Source: Thinopyrum elongatum
Lineage: Eukaryota; Streptophyta; Magnoliopsida; Poales; Poaceae
DNA length: 64,000 bases
Direction of reading: 5' to 3'
Assembly: GCA_011799875.1 (NCBI GenBank)
Contig: CM022299.1
Location: 34,244,755 to 34,308,754 of the forward strand
This document shows, in pieces, positions 54,612-64,000 of the stretch (its first letter is position 1; every line of letters starts with the position of its first letter). The position numbers were made by a program, and so were the translations under genes. The notes below the pieces were generated by a model. That model was not told the DNA's origin. It saw nothing but the letters and a program-made list of their open reading frames with translations, and did not search any database.

Positions 54612-54943
54612 TGATTCAGATACAACTGGAGATAAGAGTAGCAGCAAGACGGGGATCTGGGAGCCGAGAGAAGAGATACACGCCACAGGCGGCCGGTTCG
54701 GGTTTGTACTTCCGTGCCCTTCACTCACTCAAGCACACGCTTATATAGCTTTTTTCGTTTGAGACAACCTCGCGATATTTTTATTCAAACCGTCACAATG
54801 CTTACATCACACGCTTATATAGCTAGGTCACTTACTCCATCATGGGCCCTCGTCGCGGCTGTTGGGCCTCCTCTCACGCCTGGGCCGCGTCTATGTTGGG
54901 TTGGGATTGGGGTTACGTCCCTTGGTAGTAGTAGATCCCGTGA
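54612..54943 (-). repeat. 3' LTR of the gypsy element
   Basis: In element orientation it starts TGTCACGGGATCTACTA; the end near 54612 is an estimate. The plus-strand right edge is cgtgaca (54937-54943), followed by the polypurine tract complement ttccctcctcctttag. It shares the same sequence as 63620-63919. It carries a 57-bp LINE-tail insertion plus its 17-bp duplication. Confidence 0.7.
54751..54807 (-). mobile_element. 57-bp LINE-tail insertion in the gypsy LTR
   Basis: The segment tttttcgtttgagacaacct... lies between two copies of cacacgcttatatagct (54734-54750, 54808-54824). On the minus strand it ends aaatatcgcgaggttgtc...cgaaaaa, like a LINE 3' end with its A tail. The related LTR at 63.7 kb lacks it. 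Confidence 0.8.
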
Positions 54944-57430
54944 CATTCCCTCCTCCTTTAGATTTGGCTTGACCCCAAGCCAATGCGCATGGAAAATGCG
55001 CCTGGAGAGGAATGACGTCTTCCCAAGACGCCAAGGATGCGGGAAAACCAGACCACGGCACTAGTGTTTGCTCGAATTGATGAGTTCCACGCTGCATCGG
55101 TCGCCGACTAAGAATTGCTTCAGGCACTTGAAATGGAAGCAGGTCTTCGTCCAGAGTGGGCAACCCCGGCATGATCGTTGTTGTCGGTGGCACCGTAGCT
55201 CGCAAATACGAGACATGCACCATCGGGTGTATCTTGGCACGTTCCGGCAAGGCCATCATGTACGCCACTTCACCAATGCGCTGGAGAACCTGAAAGGGAC
55301 CAAAATAGTGAAACGCGAGCTTATGGTTAGTGCGCGTGGCCATCGAGGACTAAGCATACAGCTGCAACTTGAGGTACACCCAGTCATTGACTGCAAATAC
55401 TCTGTCCGAGCGATGGCAATCAGCCCTGTCCTTCATCCACCGTCAAGCTCGGTTCGAGTGTTGACGAAGAGAAGCTAACATCGTGGCTTGCTCCTGAGTC
55501 CATGCTACCAAGTCAGGTACTGTTTCATCCACCACGTAAGAAAAATCGCAACAATCGCGGCTTGTGTCCATAAAACACTTCAAAAGGAGTTGATTTGAGA
55601 GTGGAGTAGTCAACCCACTTGGAAAATTGTGCACGAAGCAACGGAGGTACAACTCCATACATTGATTCATTCGCTCGGTGGTGCCGCTCGTTTGAGGCTG
55701 TCGTGTTGAGGATATGTTCAAAGTGATATGTGATAACTTGCAAAGTTCTTGCCAAACCTTACTAGTGAAGATCCGATCGCGGTCAGACACCATTGCATCG
55801 GGAGGTCCATGTAACTTGAATTCATTGTCCATATACGCCTTCGCAACTTCCAGCGCTGAAAAGGGGTGCTGAAGAGGTATAAAGTGGGCATAGCCTGTGA
55901 GTTTGTCAACCACCACAAGAATGGAACTGAATCCCTTGGAAGTTGGTAATCTTTCCACAAAGTCATGTGTGACCATTTCCCACATTTGATTTGGAACGGG
56001 CAGGGGTTGAAGCAGCCCGGGGTATTTGACATGCTCTTGTTTGGCTTGTTTGCAAATTGCACACCGTTCCACATATGACTTGACCATCTGCTTCAGTTGG
56101 GGCCAAGCAAAGAGATGCTTGACACGAATGTAAGTGGCTTGAACGCCAGAGTGCCTGCCCATCGCTCCGGAATGTAACTCGTCAAGCATCCGTTGTTGAA
56201 TACTGGGAGTATTCCCTATGCACACATGGCCCTTGTAACATGTGACCCCCTCTTGCACACGAAATGGTCCCTCTGCAGTAACCTGAACTATCGCCGACGC
56301 CAAAATCTTGGTGCTATGTGGATCTTGAGTGTAAACGTGCTTCACTCATCTAGCCAAGGAGGAACACAAACTGAGATAGCATAGGATGATGCTTCCGGCC
56401 ACCGGGACAAGGTATCCACCGCTTGATTCAGAGATCCTTTCCTATACTCAATACGATACTGGAGCTCCAATAGTTTTTTCAGCGCCTTTTATTGCCACAG
56501 GGATAGTCAACCTTTGTTCATCCAGGCATGATAAATTGCGGTAATCAGTTCGGATCACAAACTCAGTTGTAGTAGATACGAACGCTAGCGCTTGACTGCC
56601 ATAGGCACTGTCAGACTTTCTTTTTCATAGGTTGCGAGAGTGCGCAATTTTGGACCCAGTGTCTGACTCAGGAATGCAATCGGATGCTGATCTTGTATCA
56701 ATACCGCCCCAATGCCCTGGTTCGAGGCATCTGTCTCCACGACGAATGGCTTGGAAAAGTTGGGCAGGGCCAACACTGGAGTTGTGGTCAATGCCCTTTT
56801 TAGCGCAGTGATGGATTCTCCATGAACAAGTGAAATGTCTATCAAAATACAACTCCTTTCTTTAGAATTTTAGTCATTGGACGACTGATGATGCCAAAGT
56901 GATGAACAAACTTGTCATAATATCCTCCCAATCCAAGAACTAGCACACCTCCTCCACAGATTGTGGACTTGGCCATTTCTGCACTTTCTCAATATTGGCT
57001 GGATCAGTTTGTACCCCTTCCGCACTGATCACATGCCCAAAGTACTTCAACTGATTGATATCAAAAGTGCAATTGCTCTTTTGATCTTCATCTGATTCTC
57101 CTTCAAGATCTGAAACACAGCTATAGGCGAGGGTATCGTCTATAAGGACAAGCACACCTTTACGCAATAGGGGAGACAACATAATTTTGAACTCGAACTG
57201 ACCGTGCTATGTTTGAAATGTTGTCTTTGCTTCATATGAGGGTTTCATCCATATTTGGTGCCACCCGACGCGCAAGTCCAGGCTCGTAAACCACTTAGCT
57301 CCTTGTAGCTCATCCAACAACTCGTTGATAATAGGTAAAGGGTACCTATTCTTCACGGTGATGGCGTTGAAATGTTGGAAATCAATGCAAAAAAGTCATT
57401 CACCATCTAATTCCAACAGGCAATATTTTG
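54890..57430 (-). pseudogene. Gypsy pol (RT, RNase H, integrase), broken
   Basis: RT is readable as KNRYPLPIINELLDELQGA and DLRVGWHQI (57350-57250), then LIDDTLAYS (57150) and YFGHVISAEGVQTDP (57040). RNase H follows with FVVETDASNQGIGAVL (about 56760-56690). Integrase (56345-55443) has the zinc finger HSGAMGRHSG...CAICKQAK, VVVDKLTGYAHF, SDRDRIF and TTERMNQ. The C-terminal part (55343-54891) has KLAFHYFGPFQVL and IHPMVHVSYL. Stops or frameshifts separate all parts, so it is inactive. Confidence 0.8.
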
Positions 57431-57726
57431 TACATCCAAACATCTGTACTGGTATTGGAGCCCATTGCAATACAAAGGTTGATATGGTATTGGATCCAAT
57501 GCAATTCAGAGGCTCTCAATGGAGACATTCAAACGAAGAGTTATTGATATTGCTTGTGAATAAGGCTAGACAGGCCGAGCGGGCTTTGAAGCTCGTTACA
57601 GCTCGACCCGACGACCCAACTCGGCCAAAGGAATAAGACACCGAGCTGAGCTGGCAAAGTAGGCCCAAAGCACGCCCAGGTCGAGCCTCTTATGAACCGA
57701 TCCAGCTCAGAGCGAAATCCTATTTG
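57431..57726. other. Junction segment, unclassified
   Basis: A direct repeat of the type ttggagcccattgcaatacaaaggttgatatggtattggatccaatgcaa lies at 57452-57504. A stretch rich in gccgagc/gctcgacc (57550-57715) follows. No gene. Confidence 0.35.
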
Positions 57727-58750
57727 ACGCATGTTGCGTCAAAGTGCTGGCGTTTCGCACAGGCGAGCGGCCGAAGCGACGTGATGGGCCGGCCCGTTAA
57801 CGTACCTACAACCTCATCCGATTTTGGGAACCTTCTAGAAGGTTCCCTGAAAGGTCCCCTGAACCGGTTTTTGTTTCTTTTACCATTTTTTCTTTTTTTT
57901 TCTTTTTCCTTTTTTGGTTTTCAATTTTCTGTTCCTTTATATTTTTCTTTTCATTTTTTCTTTTATGTTTCTTTTTTTATTTTCCCATTTTATTTTATTT
58001 TTAGCAAAATGTTCGGAAATTTCCAAAATGTTCATGCATTTAGAAAATGATAAATATTCAGAATTTTGTTCATAAATTCAAAAAATATTCGCATATTAAT
58101 AAAATCATTCATTTTTTAACTTTATTTTATTTTAGAAAAATATTCAGAAATTTCAAAAAAAATCTTGCTTCTAAATATGATTAAAATTAAAAAACGTTCG
58201 TGTTTTCGGGATTTTTCATAATATCGCATATTAAAACAATTGTTAGTGTTTTTTCAAAAAATGTTCGGAAAGTTTCTGCTTAAAAAAATTACAACTTTTC
58301 AAAAAAATTCCCATTTTAGTAAATTGTTTATAAAATTTGAAAAATGTTCATGTTTTTATTTTTTTGGAGTTTCAAAAAATATTCACTTTAAAAAAAAATT
58401 AAAATTTTCAAAAAAATGTTCATGTTTTCAAATTTTGGTCGGGAGTTGAAAACATGTTCGCCTTTGCACAATTTTCATTTGGAATTTCGAAAAATGTTCC
58501 TGCTTTTAGAAAATATTTTGTTTTTTAAAAACAATTCGCAAATTTAAACAATGTTTGCGTTTCACAAAACACTCAGTTTTTTTTAGAAAAAAATTGCATC
58601 GAAAATTCGGAAAATAATTCGGATCTTCGCTGTGGATTGGTTCTTAATGATCGACGCTGCTAGCTAGTAGCTAATCCGTAACGGTCGCTAGCTCAGCCGG
58701 TTGCAGTGCTTGCTCTGTAACACGAGATCTATTGTTCGATTCGTTGCATA
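57727..58750 (+). repeat. AT-rich element with palindromic head and tRNA-like end
   Basis: Head gacgcatgttgcgtc (57726-57740), then gggccggcccg (57786), ggaaccttctagaaggttcc (57828-57847), aaccggtttttg and a T/C-rich tract. An AT-rich block follows with many aaaatgttc/attcggaa units (57990-58630). The end is a tRNA-like sequence with a good A box (tagctcagccgg, 58689) and B box (tgttcgattcg, 58733). The same order is seen reversed at 31250-32880. No open frame of interest. Confidence 0.55.
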
Positions 58751-58819
58751 GAAAAAGCAGCCCACTTGCATACGAAGCTTGACCTAGCCCAATTGTTTTT
58801 GAAGGCTGAACCTTGAATG

Positions 58820-58972
58820 TTGAAGCTCACAATTTATCGTCTTCCTTTGAGGTGGGTCACCATATGTGGCTGGGAGTATCCCATGACCCTCTTGTAATTC
58901 CTATAAACCTTATACTTGAGTAGTAAAGTTGGTTTACCGCTCAAAAGAAAAAGCAACAGCGTACAAGCCCTT
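58820..58972 (+). mobile_element. LINE 3' tail fragment
   Basis: cttgtaattcctataaacc...gagtagtaaagttggtttaccgctcaaaagaaaaag matches the usual 3' end of grass LINEs (aaagttggtttaccgctcaaa plus A tail). No coding part remains. Confidence 0.6.
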
Positions 58973-60212
58973 AGAAAAAAAAATAGCGTACACTCGCACC
59001 ACTGTGCCGCCGCAGCATACGCACAGTGCACACACATCCATCCGCCACGCCGTTTTCGTCCTCTCCTCGCCATGCGCCGCTGCTGCACACCCCCGGCCTC
59101 GCCGTGCCAACGCCAGCCACCTTGCCACGCCGTTGTCGCCAAGCGCATGCACGCACGTATGGTCGCCAAATTCCCAAGTTGCTATGCCGCCGCGGTGCTT
59201 CTCCTCTTCCACGACCTTGACCACGTCCACGAACACGCCTCCCGCGACGCTCCGGTGCTCCGCCTCCATGACCACATTTCGGACGCCGACTCCAACGCCG
59301 ACGCATCCTCCTCCCACCTGGCAGTGACCAGCGTCGCCGGGGCCAGCGACCCAGCCTTGGCCAGACAGCTGGTCGGTCCGAGCATCATATTGGGGATCGT
59401 CGGATGGCTGCAGCACCGAGCTGAGCCCCGATTCGCCTGGTCGCCGGCGAGCTTTTGGCTGGGGGCTGGCTTGGTCCCTGGTTGGAGCGCCCGACCCAGG
59501 TTCGATCCCTGGTTGCTGCACTTTTTTTTCCCCTCTTTTCTCTCTTTATGCAGCAAAGCATGCACCTCCTCCTCCCCAGCACGGGTTCATGGGCCGGCCC
59601 ATTTTTATTATTTTAAATTTGTTTTTTCTTTTTTAAACTAATTCGGAATTTTTCAAATTCTAAATTTAAAAAGTTGTGAGTTTTCATGAAAATGTTCATT
59701 AAATCATAAAATGTTCGGGAATTCAAAAAAAGGTTCAGGAAATCATAAAATGTTCACGGTTTCAAAAAATGTTGATTATTTTAAAAAACTGTTTGAATAT
59801 TATAAAAAATTCATGATTTAAAAAAATATATTCAGCAAATATACAACGTTCATGATTTTGAAAATTATCACTTATTCAAAACATGTTCGTGAATTGGAAG
59901 AAAATGTCTATGAAATTTTAAAAAATGTTCACAAAAACTCAAAAAATCATGAATTTCAAAATTTGTAAAAAAGTTCATCGATTCAAAAAATATTCGCTGA
60001 GTAAAAAACTGTCCATGCATTTCACAAAAAAAGATAAGTGGACATCAATCGATAAAATGTGATCACATGAACACATCAGCCATCATTAACGAGGATGGAA
60101 AAAAAAATTAAGTGGCAACATGATGGGCCACCGTGTTAAAATAGAAAAATAGAGGACACTCATATGTCGGGGTATTAAGTCATACTTATTTGGCTAGGGC
60201 GTAATACTTTTG
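58973..60212. other. GC-rich stretch, tRNA-like sequence and second AT-rich block
   Basis: 58980-59460 is GC-rich with overlapping open frames on both strands and no domain. A tRNA-like T-arm ccaggttcgatccctgg (59496-59512, perfect 5-bp stem) is followed by a T8 run (59522-59529). gggccggccc at 59591 and an AT-rich aaaatgttc block (59640-60030) come next. The end joins across the solo LTR to a segment (61996-62039) with gttgcaacgcacgggc. Confidence 0.45.
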
Positions 60213-61995
60213 TGTTGGGAAACGTTGCATGGAAAACAAAAAAAATCCTACGCACACGCAAGATCTATCAAGGAGATGCATAGCAACGAGAGGGAAGAGT
60301 GTGTCTACGTACCCTTGTAGACTGTAAGCGGAAGCGTTTGACAACGCGGTTGATGTAGTCGAACTTCTTCGCGTTCCAACCGATCGAGCACCGAACGTAC
60401 GGCACCTCCGCGTTCAGCACACGTTCAGCTCGATGACGTCCTCCGCCTTCTTGATCCAGCAAGACGGCGAGGTAGTGGATGAGTTCCGGCAGCACGACGG
60501 CGTGGTGACGGTGATGGTGAAGCTATCTCCGCAGACCTTCGCCTAAGCACTACGAAAATATGACCGGGGGTGTAAACGATGGAGGGGGGCGCCGCACACG
60601 GCTAAGACAATGTTCTGTTGTGCTAGGCGCCCCCTCCCTCATATATATAGGTGGGAGGGAGGGAGGAGCAGCCAAGGAGGCGCCCCAAGTAGGCCGAATC
60701 CTACTTGGGGTCCTCCCCCAGCCGCGCCCCCCCCCCCCCCCCCTCTTCCATATATAGGTGCGGGGGAAAGGCAGGGGAGGGAGGTGCCCCCCTCCCCCCT
60801 TTCCTTTCTCCCATGAGAAGGGGAAGACAGGAGGGGCTAGCCCTTCCCCCTTTCCTTCCCTAGGGCTGGCCGGCCAGGGAGTGGGGCGCACCAGCCCCCT
60901 GTGGGCTGGTATGTCCCCTCCTTGGCCCATTAATCCCATATACCTACCGGGGAGTGTCCGGAACCCCTTCCAATGACCCGATGACTACCTGATGCATCCC
61001 AAAACTCTTCCGGTGTCCGAATACCATCGTCTTATATATCAGTATTTACCCCTCGACCATTTCGAGACTCCTCGTCATGTCCGTGATCTCATCCGGGACT
61101 CCGAACAACATTCGGTCACCAAATCATATAACACTATATCGTCAACGAACGTTAAGCGTGCGGACCCTACGGGTTCGAGAACTATGTAGACATGACCGAG
61201 ACACCTCTCCCGTCAATAACCAATAGCGGAACCTGGATTCTCATATTGGCCCCTACATATTTATGAAGATCTTTATAGGTCGAACCGTTATAACAACATA
61301 CGTAATTCCCTTTGTCCATCGGTATGTTACTTGCCCGAGATTCTATCGTTGGTATCTTCATACCTAGTTCAATCTCGTTACCGGCAAGTCTCTTTACTCG
61401 TTCCGTAATACATCATCCTGTAACTAACTCATTAGTCACTTTGCTTGCAAGGCTTCTTATGATGTGTACTACCGAGAGGGCCCAGAGATACCTCTCCGAT
61501 ACTCGGAGTGACAAATCCTAATCTCGATCTATGCCAACTCAACAAACACCTTCGGAGATACCTGTAGAGCATCTTTATGATCACCCAGCTACGTTGTGAC
61601 GTTTGATAGCACATAAGGTATTCCTCCGGTATCCGGGAATTGCATAATCTCATAGTCGAAGGAATATGTATTTGACATGAAGAAAGCAATAGCAATAAAC
61701 TGAACGATCATTATGCTAAGCTAACGGATGGGTCTTGTCCATCACATCATTCTCCTAATGATGTGATCCCGTTATCAAATGACAACACATGTCTATGGTT
61801 AGGAAATCTTAACCATCTTTGATCAACGAGCTAGTCTAGTAGAGGCTTACTAGGGACACGGTATTTGTTTATGTATTCACACATGTATTTAAGTTTTCGA
61901 TCAATACAATTCTAGCATTAATAATAAACCTTTATCATGAATAAGGAAATATAAAATAATAACTTTATTATTGCCTCTAGGGCATATTTTCTTCA
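60213..61995 (-). mobile_element. Solo LTR, BARE/WIS/Angela type, reverse orientation
   Basis: 1783 bp bounded by the perfect target duplication ttttg (60208-60212, 61996-62000). On the minus strand it starts TGAAGAAAATATGCCCTAGAGGC and ends cgtttcccaaca, the ends of this family. The first base pair matches TG..CA. A TATA-like tatatata stands near 60640. No internal domain, so a solo LTR. Confidence 0.9.
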
Positions 61996-62042
61996 TTTTG
62001 TCCCCCGTTGCAACGCACGGGCATATTTGCTAGTCTTTATAA

Positions 62043-63602
62043 GGGCATCTCCAAGGCGGACCCGCAAACCTTCTGCATCCGTTCGGACCGCGGAAGTCAT
62101 CCAACGCGGGCATCTATCGGTCCGCGGCGCGGTCCAGACGCAATTTCTCCCGCAAACCGAAGACAAAATTGGGGGAGGTTTGCGGGAGTCCGGACCGATC
62201 CCAAACCCGCTTCTGGCTACCCTGGCCACCAAAAACCCCTCCCCCCCCCCCCCCCCCCCCTCTCGCGTGCGCATCTCACCCGGCGCCAGCTGCCTGCATT
62301 CATGTCGCTGTAGAGCGCGCCACTTCGCATTGAAGGCGGCTCAGGGCGGACGCGACCTCTCACTGCCTCCATCATTGAAGCGGCTCGCCGGCCGAGGGCG
62401 CCGCCCGCTGCATGTCCGGCTGAACACGCCTCGTCATCACATTCATACGCCTCCATTAACCCCGCGTGGAAGCCGAGAAACCTACTCCGGCCACACGTCC
62501 GTTCATGAGCGGGCCGGCATTAAACGCAAGGCCAGTCGAGCTCCTCCTGTCTGCCCTCTATTTAAACGAGGCCAGACGTCGGGCAAGAACCACACCCCTC
62601 CGCCGCTCCCCCCATCTCCTCCTCACCACTCTTCCGATGGCTTCCGAAGAGCAGTTCTCCGGCATACAAGCCGACTGGGTGGCCCGACGAGTCCGCCGGA
62701 TACGGGCGAGGCAACTCGCTGCTCCAGCTCTCGCGCCTGATCCGACGGAGCAAGTTGCCTCCCCAAGCCGCCGCGTGGTTCAGCAACTCGCCGCTCGAGG
62801 CCAACTCGATGAGGAGTGGTGAGTTGCTCCACCCCGGCACGGTGGGGAGCACAGCGGCACGGGCATCGCCGCGTCCAGTGCCTGGGACCGCGCCATCCGC
62901 CGTCAATGCGCATGTAGTCACGCCATGCACGCAGAGAAAGAAGTCGGCTGCATGGATCTTGACGAGGTGGCAGCCAGCACGTCCGCGCCTGCCGCCATCA
63001 TCGAGGAGAAGTAGAACACGGGAGGCCACCGCCGCTTGGGTCCCAGGAAGGGCATCGCCGGTTACCCGGCCGGTTCTCCTTTATCTCAGACCATCCTGGG
63101 CATCCGTCTGAGCTCCACGGAAGCACCCTTCTCCTCCGGTTGAAGCACCCTCTTTGCCGCTCTAATGAGCGGCGCAGCCGGACATAGGGAAGATACGTGG
63201 GAAGAACATGCCTTCGGTGCTCCCCGCAGTCCAGTTATTCCGGGTTGCCGGTCATGGGGAAGACAAACCGCGCCCGGTCGTAGACTAATGTAGTGTATCT
63301 GTGTCGTGAGAGTGAAGCTCCGCGCGACCGTACATGCACATAGTTTTAGCTTTTTAGTTGAAAATATGTCCAAAATGTATCCGTTCTCATCCGGTTTGTA
63401 TGAAATCCGTCATGTTTATATGAAATCCGCCTTGTTTGCACGAATTTTTTCAGGTTTGTTGAAAAAGAGTTTCAAATGTATCTGGCTATGGTTGGATGAC
63501 GTCCTCTCGCATCCATGTCCATGGATTGGTGCCCCCCCCCCCCCCCCCCCCCTCCGTGGATGGTTGCGGGAAGAAATTTGCGGGTTGCCGTTGGAGATGC
63601 AC
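62043..63602 (+). mobile_element. PIF/Harbinger element, non-autonomous, 1560 bp
   Basis: Inverted ends gggcatctccaaggcggacccgcaaa and, at the right, the complement of gtgcatctccaacggcaacccgcaaa, are flanked by the 3-bp target duplication taa (62040-62042, 63603-63605), as expected for PIF/Harbinger. Inside are two C runs (62238-62259, 63532-63552). An ATG at 62637 opens a frame of about 60 codons (MASEEQFSGIQADWVARRVRR) followed by a broken continuation. This may be the remnant of the Myb-like accessory ORF of the family. No transposase is present. Confidence 0.8.
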
Positions 63603-63605
63603 TAA

Positions 63606-64000
63606 GTAGGAAAGATGCGGAGTGAAGATAAGAGTGGAAGCAAGAAGGGGATTTGGGAGCCGAGAGTCGGGAGGTGGGAGAGGAGATACATGCCACAAGT
63701 GGCCGGTTCGGGTTTGTATTTTTGTGCCCTTCAGTCACTCACGCACACGCTTATATAGCTTGGTCGCTTACTCCATCCTGGGCCCTCCTAGTAGCTGTTG
63801 GGCCTCCTCTCACGCCTGGGCCGCGCCTGTGTTAGGTTGTGTTGGGTTGGGACTGGGGTTACGGCCCTTGGTAGTAGTAGATCTCGTGACACTGCTAAAA
63901 AAAAGTAGATCTCGTGACATTTCCTCCTCCTCTATATTTGGCTTGACCCCAAGTCAATGCTCCTCAAAAATGCGCCTGGAGAGGAATGATGTCTTCCCAT
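63606..64000 (-). mobile_element. Second gypsy copy: 3' LTR and pol end, cut by window edge
   Basis: 63624-63919 matches the LTR at 54631-54943 with substitutions, and 63920-64000 matches the following pol end. The same orientation implies another element continuing beyond the window. Its LTR carries a 13-bp insertion (ctgctaaaaaaaa, 63892-63904) between two copies of gtagatctcgtgaca (63877-63891, 63905-63919). Confidence 0.8.

Larger units (their letters stand above)
54612..57430 (-). mobile_element. Gypsy LTR retrotransposon, 3' part, degenerate
   Basis: On the minus strand the order is reverse transcriptase, RNase H, integrase, C-terminal region, polypurine tract and 3' LTR. The pol part ends by reading across the polypurine tract into the LTR. 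The 5' half (gag, protease, 5' LTR) is not present next to it. A second copy of the same LTR and pol end starts at 63606. Confidence 0.85.

Noticed and set aside
26401..59529. tRNA genes
   Set aside because: Candidates with good B boxes lack matching acceptor stems or complete anticodon arms, so they are treated as tRNA-like remnants.
58916..59641. 241-codon plus-strand frame and overlapping minus-strand frames
   Set aside because: The frame starts inside a LINE tail, crosses a tRNA-like sequence and a T8 run, and has no recognisable domain.
1..64000. CRISPR arrays, bacterial operons or phage genes
   Set aside because: Introns, LTR retrotransposons and plant gene families throughout; no regularly spaced repeats with unique spacers.

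Overview
This is a transposon-dense plant window, most likely from a Triticeae grass (wheat, Aegilops, barley or rye group). The evidence is: LTRs of the BARE-1/WIS/Angela type, a CACTA terminus of the Caspar type, an 82-bp Stowaway MITE, several nested solo LTRs, and GC-rich host exons with GT-AG introns. Family names come from recognition, not from a database search.

Two host genes look intact. A GH10 endo-xylanase with an N-terminal CBM22-like module lies at 16615-19209 (+). A CYP84/ferulate-5-hydroxylase-like cytochrome P450 lies at 41597-53774 (-), its two exons separated by a 10.6-kb intron full of repeats. A third host gene, a LigB/DOPA-dioxygenase-like sequence at 36882-37614 (-), is 5'-truncated and probably dead. 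These three genes are not functionally linked.

Layout. 1-3768 is the right end of a CACTA transposon carrying a ULP1-like peptidase gene, whose catalytic-cysteine exon is split by a 2.15-kb solo LTR. 3879-4320 is a Mutator-like MITE. 5316-15166 is a complete copia-type LTR retrotransposon with 347-bp LTRs, which itself hosts a 4.2-kb solo LTR at 9220-13428. 15167-19401 is the xylanase locus and its flanks, ending in the Stowaway element. 19402-21402 is intergenic and contains three diverged copies of one repeat.

21403-29968 is an 8.57-kb Mutator-like element (MULE) with 224-bp terminal inverted repeats about 98.7 percent identical. It carries a MuDR-type transposase gene (+), a GC-rich 249-codon gene of unknown function (+) and a GRF-zinc-finger/coiled-coil gene in convergent orientation (-). 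Its non-coding parts are seeded with the palindrome CAGTTAACTG. This is the most interesting object in the window.

29969-36881 holds AT-rich repeat blocks bordered by tRNA-like sequences, and two LINE 3' fragments facing each other. 37615-41596 holds a duplicated host segment split by a 1.35-kb non-coding retroposon with an 18-bp target duplication. The P450 intron (42230-52856) holds a tandem repeat of about 410 bp, an LTR-in-LTR nest and a 40-bp minisatellite. 54612-64000 holds a degenerate gypsy element (-), another AT-rich/tRNA-like element, a LINE tail, a reverse-oriented BARE/Angela-type solo LTR, a PIF/Harbinger element and the start of a second gypsy copy.

Four solo LTRs with perfect 5-bp target duplications stand against only one complete LTR retrotransposon, so LTR-LTR recombination has been a strong force here.
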